Below, piece by piece: positions 44,504 to 52,949 of a DNA stretch of 64,000 nucleotides. The translations under genes were made by a program, and so were the position numbers. The notes under the pieces were generated by a model. It saw only the letters and a list, made by a program, of their open reading frames with translations, was not told the DNA's origin and searched no databases. Numbering within the stretch: the stretch's first letter is position 1; each line of letters starts with the position of its first letter. Source of the DNA: Streptomyces liliiviolaceus (GTDB taxonomy: Bacteria; Actinomycetota; Actinomycetes; Streptomycetales; Streptomycetaceae); contig NZ_JAGPYQ010000001.1 of assembly GCF_018070025.1 (NCBI RefSeq), positions 1,674,001-1,738,000 on the forward strand. The letters are read 5' to 3'.

Positions 44504-44582
44504 CCCGCTGGCCGCGGGTCGCTGGCCGCGGGGCAGGACGGTTTGCGGTGCGTCTTTGTCTGCGGCCGGGTGGGGGTCGCCC

Positions 44583-44935
44583 GCGCAGTTCCCCGCGCCC
44601 CTTAGGGGGCTGCCCCGGGGCCCCGCAGCCGACAGCTGGCGATGCCCCGACAGGGGCGCGAGGAACTGCGCGGCCAGCCCCGGACGACCCGCAGCCGCCA
44701 GGTGCCCCGTGAGGGGCGCGGGGAACTGCGCGCCCGGCCACGGACGGCCGGCAGTCGACAGCGGGCTGGAGCCCCCGTGAGGGGCGCGGGGAACTGCGCG
44801 CCCGGCCACGGTCGGCCCGCAGTTGGCAGCGGGCTGGAGCCCCCGGTAGGGGCGCGAGGAACTGCGCGGCCAGCCTCCGACGGCCCGCAGCCGACAGCCG
44901 TCAGGTGCCCCGCACAGGGCCGGGATCGGGCCCTG
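44583..44935. repeat. Cluster of about five palindromic repeat units
   Basis: Copies of gcggggaactgcgcg or gcgaggaactgcgcg alternate with an inverted copy near 44585. Spacers share gcccggccacggacggcc-like and gcagcgggctggagcccc-like blocks. The cluster fills the ~470-bp gap between the CoxG-like gene and the epimerase gene; no ORF is credible. Confidence 0.85.
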
Positions 44936-44961
44936 CGGCCCACAGCCCGTGTTCCACCCCG

Positions 44962-44967
44962 TAGGGT
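44962..44967 (+). promoter_or_regulatory. -10 element of a probable leaderless transcript (epimerase)
   Basis: TAGGGT stands six bases before GTG 44974. Confidence 0.5.
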
Positions 44968-44973
44968 CGTCGC

Positions 44974-45777
44974 GTGAGTAACGAAGACATCACGCTGACC
45001 GCCGGCAACGCGCAAGCGACCGTGCAGCCGGGCAACGGCGGACGGATCGGCGGACTGAAGGTCGACGGCGTCGAACTGCTGCGCCAGGGCGACAAGTTCG
45101 GCTGCTTCCCCATGGTCCCGTGGTGCGGCCGCACCAGGGACGGCCGCTTCCTGAACGGCGCGGTCCCCCACCAGCTCCCCCTCAACTCCCCACCGCACGC
45201 CATCCACGGCACCGCCCGCGACGCCGCCTGGCGCATCGCCCGCAAGAGCGCCGACGAAACCGTCATCACGTACGACCTCGTCGACCCCTGGCCGTACGCA
45301 GGCCGTGTCACCCAGGTCGTCGGGCTGACCGAGGACTCCCTGACGCTCACCATGTCGGTGGAGACGTACGGCGATTCGTTCCCGGCGCAGATCGGATGGC
45401 ACCCCTGGTTCAACCGCACCCTCGGGGGAGAGGGAGAGGGAGACGAGGGTGTGCGCGTCGACTTCGACGCCGAATGGCAGGAGGAGCGCGGCGACGACCA
45501 TCTGCCGACCGGCCACCGGACCGCCCCCCTACCCGGCCCCTGGGACGACTGCTTCGGGATGCCCGGCGGCGTCGACGTCACCCTCACCTGGCCGGGACGG
45601 CTGGAGCTGAACGTGGCCAGCCGCGAGCAGTGGGTCGTCGTCTACGACGAGCAGGAGGCCGCCGTGTGCGTGGAGCCGCAGACCGGCCCGCCCAACGGCC
45701 TGAACACCCTGCCCCGCCTGGTCACCCCCATCGACCCCCTGGAAGCCGCCACCACCTGGACCTGGCGCCGCCTCTAA
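44974..45777 (+). CDS. Aldose 1-epimerase family protein
   Basis: The start GTG 44974 lies just behind a -10-like element, so the mRNA is probably leaderless; 267 residues. The galactose-mutarotase fold shows GGRIGGLKVDGVELLRQGDK, VPWCGRTRDGRF, NSPPHAIHGTARDAAWRI (with the conserved His) and FPAQIGWHPWFNRT. The catalytic base is probably the Glu in VCVEPQTGPPNGLN. It interconverts anomers of hexoses or hexose phosphates. It lies 10 bases upstream of pyrE, and its stop codon is part of the pyrE -10 element. Confidence 0.9.
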   Translation: MSNEDITLTAGNAQATVQPGNGGRIGGLKVDGVELLRQGDKFGCFPMVPWCGRTRDGRFLNGAVPHQLPLNSPPHAIHGTARDAAWRIARKSADETVITYDLVDPWPYAGRVTQVVGLTEDSLTLTMSVETYGDSFPAQIGWHPWFNRTLGGEGEGDEGVRVDFDAEWQEERGDDHLPTGHRTAPLPGPWDDCFGMPGGVDVTLTWPGRLELNVASREQWVVVYDEQEAAVCVEPQTGPPNGLNTLPRLVTPIDPLEAATTWTWRRL

Positions 45778-45780
45778 GCT
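45775..45780 (+). promoter_or_regulatory. -10 element of pyrE overlapping the epimerase stop codon
   Basis: TAAGCT begins with the TAA stop of the epimerase gene and stands seven bases before ATG 45788. pyrE can therefore be read from a leaderless transcript in addition to readthrough. Confidence 0.5.
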
Positions 45781-45787
45781 GACCCGC

Positions 45788-46339
45788 ATGAGCGACGACG
45801 TACGCGGCGAGCTGCTGCAGCAGATCAAGGACAAGGCCGTGGTGCACGGCAAGGTGACCCTCTCCTCCGGGATCGAGGCCGACTACTACGTCGACCTGCG
45901 GCGGGTCACCCTGGACGGCGAGGCCGCCCCGCTGGTCGGACAGGTCCTCCTCGACCTGACGGCCGACCTGGACTTCGACGCGGTCGGCGGCCTCACCATG
46001 GGCGCCGACCCGGTGGCCGGAGCCCTGCTGCACGCCGCCCACGCGCGCGGCAGGCGCGTCGACGCCTTCGTCGTCCGCAAGGAGGCGAAGGCGCACGGCC
46101 TGCAGCGCAGGGTCGAGGGCCCGGACATCGCGGGCCGCCGCGTGCTCGTCGTCGAGGACACCTCGACGACCGGCGGCTCCCCGCTCGCCGCCGTCGAGGC
46201 CGTGCGCGAGGCCGGCGCGGAGGTCGTCGGCGTGGCGACCATCGTCGACCGGGCCACCGGCGCCGCGGAGAAGATCCAGGAAGCCGCCGGCGTCCCGTAC
46301 CTCTTCGCGTACTCCAAGGACGAGCTGGGTCTCGCCTGA
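45788..46339 (+). CDS. pyrE: Orotate phosphoribosyltransferase
   Basis: The 183-residue protein starts at ATG 45788. The PRPP-binding motif VLVVEDTSTTGGS is near residue 120, and HGKVTLSSGIEADYYVDLRR and GADPVAGALLHAAHARGRRV match orotate phosphoribosyltransferase. The enzyme joins orotate and PRPP to give orotidine 5'-monophosphate in UMP synthesis. The neighbouring epimerase and aldolase genes reflect the usual Streptomyces order, not a shared pathway. Confidence 0.95.
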   Translation: MSDDVRGELLQQIKDKAVVHGKVTLSSGIEADYYVDLRRVTLDGEAAPLVGQVLLDLTADLDFDAVGGLTMGADPVAGALLHAAHARGRRVDAFVVRKEAKAHGLQRRVEGPDIAGRRVLVVEDTSTTGGSPLAAVEAVREAGAEVVGVATIVDRATGAAEKIQEAAGVPYLFAYSKDELGLA

Positions 46340-46505
46340 GCGAGCCTCGATCGGGCACCGATCGAGGCACCGAGTGAGCACCGAGCGAGCATTGAGCGAG
46401 GCCGGAGCATCCGGTCATGTCTGGAAAGATGGGGCCGACGATGACGTCGCCCCCTAGGTCAGGGTTCTCAGCAGAACGCCACCCGCACATACAAGGAGCG
46501 GACAG

Positions 46506-47528
46506 ATGCCCATCGCAACCCCCGAGGTCTACAACGAGATGCTCGACCGGGCGAAGGCAGGCAAGTTCGCCTACCCGGCCATCAATGTGACCTCGACGCA
46601 GACCCTGCACGCTGCGCTCCGCGGCTTCGCGGAGGCCGAGAGCGACGGCATCATCCAGATCTCCACCGGCGGTGCGGAGTTCCTGGGCGGCCAGCACAAG
46701 AAGGACATGGTCACCGGCGCGGTGGCGCTGGCCGAGTTCGCGCACATCGTCGCCACGAAGTACGACGTCACCGTCGCGCTGCACACGGACCACTGCCCGA
46801 AGGACAAGCTCGACGGGTACGTACGTCCGCTGCTCGCGGTCTCCGAGGAGCGCGTCAAGGCCGGTCAGAACCCGCTGTTCCAGTCCCACATGTGGGACGG
46901 CTCCGCGGAGACCCTCGCCGACAACCTGGCCATCGCCCAGGAACTGCTGGCCCGCGCCGCCGCCGCGAAGATCATCCTTGAGGTGGAGATCACCCCGACC
47001 GGTGGCGAGGAGGACGGCGTCTCGCACGAGATCAACGACTCCCTCTACACCACGGTCGACGACGCGTTCCGTACCGTCGAGGCCCTGGGCCTGGGCGAGA
47101 AGGGCCGCTACCTGCTGGCCGCGTCCTTCGGCAACGTGCACGGCGTCTACAAGCCGGGCAACGTCGTCCTGCGCCCCGAGCTCCTCAAGGAGCTGAACGA
47201 GGGCGTGGCGGCGAAGTACAACAAGCCGTCCCCGTTCGACTTCGTCTTCCACGGCGGCTCCGGCTCCTCCGAGGAGGAGATCCGCACGGCCCTGGAGAAC
47301 GGCGTCGTGAAGATGAACATCGACACGGACACCCAGTACGCGTTCACGCGCCCGGTCGCGGACCACATGTTCCGCAACTACGACGGCGTCCTGAAGGTCG
47401 ACGGCGAGGTCGGCAACAAGAAGACGTACGACCCCCGCACCTGGGGCAAGCTCGCCGAGGGTTCGATGGCCGCGCGCGTCACCCAGGCCTGCGGTCACCT
47501 GCGTTCCACCGGCACGAAGATCAAGTAG
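46506..47528 (+). CDS. fba: Class II fructose-bisphosphate aldolase
   Basis: The start is ATG 46506 with aaggag seven bases upstream; 340 residues. The zinc and active-site motifs of class II aldolases are present: VALHTDHCPKDKLD, EVEITPTGGEEDG, LLAASFGNVHGVYKPG and FVFHGGSGSSEEEIRTALEN, then VVKMNIDTDTQYAFTRPV. It cleaves fructose 1,6-bisphosphate to dihydroxyacetone phosphate and glyceraldehyde 3-phosphate, and runs in reverse in gluconeogenesis. The 166 bases upstream include degenerate gagcgagc repeats. A hairpin terminator follows. Confidence 0.97.
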   Translation: MPIATPEVYNEMLDRAKAGKFAYPAINVTSTQTLHAALRGFAEAESDGIIQISTGGAEFLGGQHKKDMVTGAVALAEFAHIVATKYDVTVALHTDHCPKDKLDGYVRPLLAVSEERVKAGQNPLFQSHMWDGSAETLADNLAIAQELLARAAAAKIILEVEITPTGGEEDGVSHEINDSLYTTVDDAFRTVEALGLGEKGRYLLAASFGNVHGVYKPGNVVLRPELLKELNEGVAAKYNKPSPFDFVFHGGSGSSEEEIRTALENGVVKMNIDTDTQYAFTRPVADHMFRNYDGVLKVDGEVGNKKTYDPRTWGKLAEGSMAARVTQACGHLRSTGTKIK

Positions 47529-47558
47529 CCGAGCGGGCGAGTACGCGCATTCCGCACA

Positions 47559-47596
47559 GCGGGGCCCGGTTGTCCACAGGGACGGCCGGGCCCCGC
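47559..47596 (+). terminator. Terminator of fba
   Basis: An 11-bp perfect stem (gcggggcccgg / ccgggccccgc) with a 16-base loop lies 31 bases after the fba stop. Confidence 0.75.
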
Positions 47597-47606
47597 CGTC
47601 TGTCCG

Positions 47607-47612
47607 TATGAT
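47607..47612 (+). promoter_or_regulatory. -10 element TATGAT for the MFS transporter gene
   Basis: TATGAT stands seven bases before ATG 47620 and overlaps an upstream in-frame ATG at 47608. It supports the shorter start and a leaderless mRNA. Confidence 0.55.
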
Positions 47613-47619
47613 CCGGAAC

Positions 47620-49176
47620 ATGGCTGACCCGACGCCCCCGTCCCAGGAGCCCCCGGCCCCGGTCCCGTCCCCGTCCTCGTCCTCGTCCTCGGCCTCGTCC
47701 CCGGCCCCGGCCGTCCGGATGTCCTCCTCCACGGGCAAGTGGATCCTGCTGACCACGGTCCTCGGATCCAGCATGGCGATGCTCGACTCGACCGTGGTGA
47801 ACGTGGCGCTGCCGACGATCGGCCGCGACCTCGACGCCGACCTGGCCGGTCTCCAGTGGACGGTCAACGCCTACATGCTGACCCTCGCGGGACTCATCCT
47901 CCTGGGCGGCGCCCTGGGCGACCGCTTCGGGCGGCGCAAGGTGTTCGTCGTCGGTGTGGTGTGGTTCGCGGCGGCCTCACTGCTGTGCGGGCTCGCTCCG
48001 AACGCGGGGGTGCTCGTCGCCGCCCGCGCGCTCCAGGGCGTCGGCGGGGCGCTGCTCACGCCCGGCTCGCTGGCCCTTATCCAGGCGTCGTTCCACCCGG
48101 AGGACCGGGCGCGGGCCGTCGGCCTGTGGTCCGGTTTCGGCGGCATCGGCGCGGCGGTCGGCCCCTTCCTGGGCGGCTGGCTGGTGGACGGCCCCGGCTG
48201 GCGCTGGGTGTTCCTGCTGAACGTCCCGCTCGCCCTGCTGTGCGCCCCGATCGCCCTGAGACACGTACCGGAGTCGAAGGACGACCGAGTCCACGGGCGC
48301 GGCTTCGACGTGCTCGGCGCCGCCCTCGGCGCACTGTCGCTGGCCCTGGTGACGTACGCGCTCATCGAGGCGCCCGGCGGCTCGGTGCCCGTCGTCGCGG
48401 TGACGGCGGCGGCCGGTGTCGCGGCGGGCGTCGCCTTCGTGGCCGTGGAGAAGCGGCGGCCCGACCCGATGATGCCGCTCGACATCTTCGCGTCCCGCCA
48501 GTTCACGGCGGTCAACGTCGTCACCCTGTGCGTGTACGCGGCCTTCGGCGGGTTCTTCTTCCTCTCCGCGGTCCAGCTCCAGGTCGTGGCCGGCTACTCG
48601 GCCCTGGGCGCCGGTACGGCGCTGCTGCCGACCACGGTCCTGATGCTGCTGCTGTCGGCCCGCTCGGGCGAGCTGGCCCAGCGCATCGGCCCGCGCATCC
48701 CGCTCACGGTCGGCCCGCTGCTGTGCGCGACCGGGATGCTGCTGATGCTGAGAGTGGGCGAGGACGCCTCGTACGCGGCCGACGTGCTGCCCGCCGTCCT
48801 GGTGCTCGGCACCGGCATGGTGACGCTGGTGGCGCCCCTCACCGCGACCGTGCTGGCCTCCGTGGACACCGGCCGGGCGGGGCTCGCCAGCGGCATCAAC
48901 AACGCGGCCGCCCGCGCCGCCGGTCTCGTCGCGGTGGCCGCGCTGCCGCTGCTGGCCGGGATGGGCGAGGAGGCGTACCGGTCGGCGGACGCCTTCGACG
49001 ACGCGTTCCGGCGGGCCATGCCGCTGTGCGCGGGCGTGCTGGTGGTGGGCGCGGTGATCGCCTTCGCGACCGTGCGCAAGCCCCCGCCGGGCTGCCTGCG
49101 GCCGGAATGCCTCACGCACGGCAGCGTGACGGCTCCGCCGCTGGAGCCGAACCGCTCACGGGGACGGCTGGAGTAG
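47620..49176 (+). CDS. MFS multidrug-efflux transporter, DHA2 (14-helix) family
   Basis: The start is ATG 47620 rather than ATG 47608 because a good -10 covers the latter; 518 residues. A Ser/Pro/Ala-rich N terminus of ~30 residues leads into about 14 membrane helices. The DHA2 signatures are present: SSMAMLDSTVVNVALPTIGR (motif D1), GGALGDRFGRRKVFVVGV (motif A) and WRWVFLLNVPLALLCAPIAL (motif C region). It probably exports drugs or metabolites with protons. No regulator is adjacent; a large inverted repeat lies downstream. Confidence 0.92.
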   Translation: MADPTPPSQEPPAPVPSPSSSSSSASSPAPAVRMSSSTGKWILLTTVLGSSMAMLDSTVVNVALPTIGRDLDADLAGLQWTVNAYMLTLAGLILLGGALGDRFGRRKVFVVGVVWFAAASLLCGLAPNAGVLVAARALQGVGGALLTPGSLALIQASFHPEDRARAVGLWSGFGGIGAAVGPFLGGWLVDGPGWRWVFLLNVPLALLCAPIALRHVPESKDDRVHGRGFDVLGAALGALSLALVTYALIEAPGGSVPVVAVTAAAGVAAGVAFVAVEKRRPDPMMPLDIFASRQFTAVNVVTLCVYAAFGGFFFLSAVQLQVVAGYSALGAGTALLPTTVLMLLLSARSGELAQRIGPRIPLTVGPLLCATGMLLMLRVGEDASYAADVLPAVLVLGTGMVTLVAPLTATVLASVDTGRAGLASGINNAAARAAGLVAVAALPLLAGMGEEAYRSADAFDDAFRRAMPLCAGVLVVGAVIAFATVRKPPPGCLRPECLTHGSVTAPPLEPNRSRGRLE

Positions 49177-49245
49177 CCCGCCCGCCCTCTCTCCATCCCC
49201 GCACCGGTCTACGGGTCGGATGACCGGCACCCGTCGACGAGACCA

Positions 49246-49371
49246 GGGAGCGGGCCGTGCCGGTACGTCGAAAGTCCGCCGCGTAGGGCTCCCGCAAAAA
49301 AGCCCGACCCTCCAACTGAGAGCCGTATGCACGGGGGCGGCGGACTCGACGTACCGGCACGGCCCGCTCCC
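49246..49371. repeat. Long inverted repeat (35-37-bp arms), possible MITE or structured RNA
   Basis: The left arm (49246-49282) and right arm (49337-49371) pair as gggagcgggccgtgccggta followed by cgtcgaaagtccgccgc, with only a two-base bulge. The 54-base centre holds an inner hairpin gggct...agccc and an A6 run. It occupies much of the 344-bp gap between the MFS gene and the DUF3151 gene. No other copy was seen in the window. Confidence 0.8.
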
Positions 49372-49520
49372 ACCCCGACGCACCTGTGGTCCATCCCCAG
49401 CCCGGTCCCGGGCTCACCCCCGGGCCCGGCGGACCCGAGTGCCTGCTCGTGCACGTTTTCGGTCGGGGCAGCTCCACCCGGGGACCCCGCGGCGGCCACG
49501 GATAGCGCAAACTGGAACCC

Positions 49521-49934
49521 ATGGCCATTCACGAGAACCTCCTCGGGGGACCGCCCCCGACCCACCTGCCCGACGACCCGGAGCCGCGCGAGCTCCTCGC
49601 GAACGGCACGGCGCCCGCCGACGTCGCCGCGAAGTACCCGACCTCCTCGCTCGCCTGGGCGCAGCTGGCCGACGAGGCGTTCGAGCGCGGCAGTGTCGTC
49701 GAGTCGTACGCGTACGCCCGTACCGGCTACCACCGGGGCCTCGACTCCCTGCGCCGCGGCGGCTGGAAGGGCCACGGCCCGGTGCCGTGGGAGCACGAGC
49801 CGAACCGCGGCTTCCTGCGCGCCCTGCACGGCCTCGCCCGCGCCGCCCAGGCGATCGGCGAGCAGGCGGAGTACGAGCGCTGCGCGCAGTTCCTGAAGGA
49901 CTCCTCCCCGGTGGCGGCCCAGACCCTGGGCTAG
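49521..49934 (+). CDS. DUF3151 family protein
   Basis: The 137-residue protein starts at ATG 49521. The sequence contains PPTHLPDDPEPRELLANGTA, PTSSLAWAQLADEAFERGSV, YARTGYHRGLDSLRRGGWKG and VPWEHEPNRGFLRALHGLAR, the conserved blocks of actinobacterial DUF3151, a small helical TPR-like protein. Function unknown. A -10-like CAAACT lies seven bases upstream, so the transcript may be leaderless. Terminator follows. Confidence 0.85.
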   Translation: MAIHENLLGGPPPTHLPDDPEPRELLANGTAPADVAAKYPTSSLAWAQLADEAFERGSVVESYAYARTGYHRGLDSLRRGGWKGHGPVPWEHEPNRGFLRALHGLARAAQAIGEQAEYERCAQFLKDSSPVAAQTLG

Positions 49935-49965
49935 CCCGCGAGCCCTCCACGGGCCGCGTACGCGC

Positions 49966-49994
49966 AGGTCCGCCTGGTGTGACCAGGCGGACCT
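49966..49994 (+). terminator. Hairpin terminator after the DUF3151 gene
   Basis: A perfect 13-bp stem (aggtccgcctggt / accaggcggacct) with loop gtg, followed by tgcggttt. Confidence 0.85.
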
Positions 49995-50100
49995 TGCGGT
50001 TTCGGGGCACGATTGTGGAGGATGCCGGATGGGGACCGGGGCCCCCGTGTCGGAATTCGGCAGGGGCGGACCGCTACCCGGAGTACAGCAGGAGACAGCG

Positions 50101-50949
50101 ATGTCCCAACAGGCTCAGCCCCACGCAGTGGCTTCGGAGCCCGAGACCCCGCATCTCGACTTCCAGGGAACGACGCCGTACGAGGACTACGTGCAGGCGG
50201 ACGTCCTCACCCACCTCCAGCACACCCTCTCCGACGACCCCGGAGAGATGGTCTTCCTGGTGACGACCCAGGTCATGGAGCTGTGGTTCACCGTCATCGT
50301 GCACGAGTGGGAGACCGCGGCGAAGGCGCTGCGCGAGGACCGCGTGCCGGTCGCGGTGGCGGCCCTGAAGCGTTCGGTACGGGAGCTGGAGGCGCTGAAC
50401 GCCTCCTGGAAGCCCCTCGGCCAGCTGACTCCGGCCCAGTTCAACTCGTACCGCAGCGCCCTCGGTGAGGGTTCCGGATTCCAGTCGGCGATGTACCGGC
50501 GGATGGAGTTCCTGCTCGGCGACAAGTCCGCGTCCATGCTCGTACCGCACCGGGGCGCGCCCCGCGTGCACGCCGAGCTGGAGAAGGCCCTGCACGAGCC
50601 GAGCCTGTACGACGAGGTCCTGCGGCTGCTCGCACGGCGCGGCCACGCGATACCGTCCTCGGTCGTCCAGCGGGACGTCGCCGGCCGTTACGAGCCCTCG
50701 CCCGAGGTCGAGGCCGTGTGGACGGACCTCTACGCGGGCGACGAGAGCTCCGAACTCGCGCGCCTCGGCGAGGCGTTGACCGATGTCGCCGAACTGGTCT
50801 GGCGCTGGCGCAACGACCACCTGGTCGCCACCCGCCGCGCGATGGGCTCCAAGACGGGCACCGGCGGCTCGGCGGGCGTGGCCTGGCTGGAGAAGCGGGC
50901 CCGCAAGAACGTCTTCCCCGAGCTGTGGACGGCACGGTCCCATGTCTGA
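50101..50949 (+). CDS. kynA: Tryptophan 2,3-dioxygenase
   Basis: The start is ATG 50101 with aggag six bases upstream; 282 residues. The family signatures are TTPYEDYVQADVLTHLQ, EMVFLVTTQVMELWFTVIVH (distal-pocket region), LGEGSGFQSAMYRRMEFLLG, and RWRNDHLVATRRAMGSKTGT, GGSAGVAWL at the C-terminal part that binds heme and substrate. It opens the indole ring of L-tryptophan to N-formylkynurenine, the first step of the kynurenine pathway. The stop overlaps the kynureninase start by eight bases, so the two are coupled. Confidence 0.95.
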   Translation: MSQQAQPHAVASEPETPHLDFQGTTPYEDYVQADVLTHLQHTLSDDPGEMVFLVTTQVMELWFTVIVHEWETAAKALREDRVPVAVAALKRSVRELEALNASWKPLGQLTPAQFNSYRSALGEGSGFQSAMYRRMEFLLGDKSASMLVPHRGAPRVHAELEKALHEPSLYDEVLRLLARRGHAIPSSVVQRDVAGRYEPSPEVEAVWTDLYAGDESSELARLGEALTDVAELVWRWRNDHLVATRRAMGSKTGTGGSAGVAWLEKRARKNVFPELWTARSHV

Positions 50950-52201
50950 GACGTACGCGGAATCCGCCGGGAAGTCCCTCGCGGACAGGGCCGCTGCGCT
51001 GGACGCCGCCGACGAACTGGGCAAGGTGCGCGCGCAGTTCGTCCTGGACGACACGGTGTACCTGGACGGGAACTCGCTCGGCGCGCTGCCGCGCTCGGTG
51101 CCCGGCCGGGTCGAGGACGTCGTGCGCAGACAGTGGGGTTCGCTGCGGATCCGGTCCTGGGACGAGAGCGGCTGGTGGACCGCGCCGGAGCGGATCGGCG
51201 ACCGGATCGCCCCGCTGGTGGGCGCGGCGCCGGGCCAGATCGTCGTGGGCGACTCGACGAGCGTGAACGTGTTCAAGGCGGTCGTGGGCGCGGTGCGCCT
51301 GGCCGGCGGGGGCACGGACGGGGGCACGGACAGGGGCGCGGACGGTGGTGCCCTCCGGGGGCACCGGGACGAGATCCTGGTCGACGCGACGACGTTCCCC
51401 ACGGACGGCTACATCGCCGCGTCGGCGGCGCGGCTCACGGGCTGCACGCTGCGCCCGGTGGCGCCCGACGAGGTACCGGACGCCCTGAGCGGACGTACGG
51501 CCGCGGTGCTCCTGAACCACGTCGACTACCGCACGGGCCGCCTGCACGACCTGCCGGCGCTGACGGCCGCGATCCGCGAGGCGGGTGCCGTCTCGATCTG
51601 GGACCTGTGCCACAGCGCGGGCGCCCTGCCGGTCGGCCTGGACGAACACGGCGTGGACCTGGCGGTCGGCTGCACCTACAAGTACCTGAACGGCGGCCCG
51701 GGTTCACCGGCGTACCTGTACGTCCGCCGGGACCACCAGGCCCGCTTCGACTCGCCGCTGCCGGGCTGGAACTCCCACGCCGACCCCTTCGGCATGACCC
51801 CGGACCACGTGCCGGCCGACGGCGCCCTGCGCGGCCGGGTCGGCACCCCGGACATCCTCTCCATGCTCGCGCTGGAGGCGGCCCTGGAGGTCTGGGACGA
51901 CGTGTCGATCGAGGCGGTCCGGGCCAAGTCCCTCGCCCTGACGGACTTCTTCCTGGAGTGCGTGACGGCGTACGTGCCCGGGGGCGCGGTGGAGTCCGTG
52001 ACTCCGGCCGACCACGGGGAGCGGGGCAGCCAGGTCGCGTTGCGGTGCGCGGACGCGGGCGCGGTGATGCGCCGCCTCATCGACCAGGGCGTGATCGGCG
52101 ACTTCCGGGAACCGGACATCCTGCGTTTCGGCTTCACGCCGCTGTATGTGGGGTTCGGGGATGCGGAGAGGGCGGCGGGGGTGTTGGGGAGGATGTTCTG
52201 A
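50942..52201 (+). CDS. kynU: Kynureninase
   Basis: ATG 50942 lies inside the end of the dioxygenase gene (8-base overlap); 419 residues. The PLP lysine is in VGCTYKYLNGGPGSPAYLYV (near 247), and the cofactor and substrate residues are in FVLDDTVYLDGNSLGALPRS, VLLNHVDYRTGRLHDL and IWDLCHSAGALPVGLDEHGV. It splits kynurenine into anthranilate and alanine. A short Gly/Thr/Asp insert (GGGTDGGTDRGADGG) near residue 125 looks like a loop expansion. Anthranilate can return to tryptophan synthesis or feed secondary metabolism. Confidence 0.95.
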   Translation: MSETYAESAGKSLADRAAALDAADELGKVRAQFVLDDTVYLDGNSLGALPRSVPGRVEDVVRRQWGSLRIRSWDESGWWTAPERIGDRIAPLVGAAPGQIVVGDSTSVNVFKAVVGAVRLAGGGTDGGTDRGADGGALRGHRDEILVDATTFPTDGYIAASAARLTGCTLRPVAPDEVPDALSGRTAAVLLNHVDYRTGRLHDLPALTAAIREAGAVSIWDLCHSAGALPVGLDEHGVDLAVGCTYKYLNGGPGSPAYLYVRRDHQARFDSPLPGWNSHADPFGMTPDHVPADGALRGRVGTPDILSMLALEAALEVWDDVSIEAVRAKSLALTDFFLECVTAYVPGGAVESVTPADHGERGSQVALRCADAGAVMRRLIDQGVIGDFREPDILRFGFTPLYVGFGDAERAAGVLGRMF

Positions 52202-52371
52202 CGGATGCCGGGGCGGGGGTTTACTGTCGCCGTCGTCCCCGTCGCCCCTGCCCTTCCCGTTACTGACTCGGGGGCGTGGAGGACCAGTTCCTCGGCTTCG
52301 GCACCGGCTTCAGCACCGGCCTCGGCTTCGGCCTGGGTGCCGGGGCGAGGCCGACGCGTGCAGGTCGGGCT

Positions 52372-52773
52372 TCAGACCTCCGTGGCTTCCGTGGCTTCCG
52401 CGACCTCCGGGGCCTCGTCGGCCACCCGTGTCGCGCCGAACTCGGCGGCGGCGAGGACAGAGTCCAGTCGGGCCCGCGTGGCGGCAAGGTCCCGCATGTG
52501 CTCGTCGAGGCGGTCCCGCTCCGCGCGGAGTCGGGTGATCATCTCCGGGCCGGCGATACCGGTGTGCACGCACGGCAGGAACTCCACGATCGTCCGGCTG
52601 CTCAGCCCGGCAGCGTAGAGGAGCTGGATCCACCGCACGCGCTCGACCGTGTCCGGGGCGTAGAGGCGCTGCCCGCCCGCGCTGCGGCTCGACACGATGA
52701 GCTGTTGCTGCTCGTAGTAGCGCAGCGCCCGCGTGCTCACTCCCGCAGCCGATGCCACCTCGCCGATACGCAT
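52372..52773 (-). CDS. MerR-family regulator
   Basis: The start is ATG 52773 with gggag seven bases upstream; 133 residues. The winged helix MRIGEVASAAGVSTRALRYY then EQQQLIVSSRSAGGQRLYAP is canonical MerR; a coiled coil (ITRLRAERDRLDEHMRDLAA) follows, and the tail is Glu/Ala/Thr-rich. A single Cys (FLPCVHTG) is too little for a typical metal site. It is divergent from the monooxygenase gene, whose promoter has a MerR-type 20-bp spacer with a dyad. Confidence 0.92.
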   Translation of the reverse strand: MRIGEVASAAGVSTRALRYYEQQQLIVSSRSAGGQRLYAPDTVERVRWIQLLYAAGLSSRTIVEFLPCVHTGIAGPEMITRLRAERDRLDEHMRDLAATRARLDSVLAAAEFGATRVADEAPEVAEATEATEV

Positions 52774-52864
52774 TCCGTCGCTCCCTCTGCTCTCTCTGCT
52801 CCCCATGCCGCCGGGTCCCGGTCGCTGGCGGTCCGTCCCAGGGTTCGTGGGTTCGTCAGACGAC

Positions 52865-52896
52865 TTGCCTCTGACGTCAACGTCAACTTTTACACT
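52865..52896 (+). promoter_or_regulatory. MerR-type promoter with overlong spacer and dyad
   Basis: TTGCCT (52865-52870) and TACACT (52891-52896) are separated by 20 bases. Inside the spacer is TGACG-TCAA-CGTCA (52872-52885), a perfect inverted repeat. This is the architecture at which MerR proteins activate by distorting DNA. Confidence 0.65.
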
Positions 52897-52949
52897 CCGA
52901 CCGCCGGCCATCAACACCGGCGGAACCGATCACGACGGAGCAGGACCTC

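Noticed and set aside
49246..49371. IS element remnant
   Set aside because: The arms are suggestive of terminal repeats, but there is no transposase fragment or target duplication; kept only as an inverted repeat.
52276..52371. Possible small Gly/Phe-rich peptide after kynU
   Set aside because: The GTG frame runs antisense into the MerR gene and has no ribosome-binding site; short cggcttcgg repeats explain the composition.
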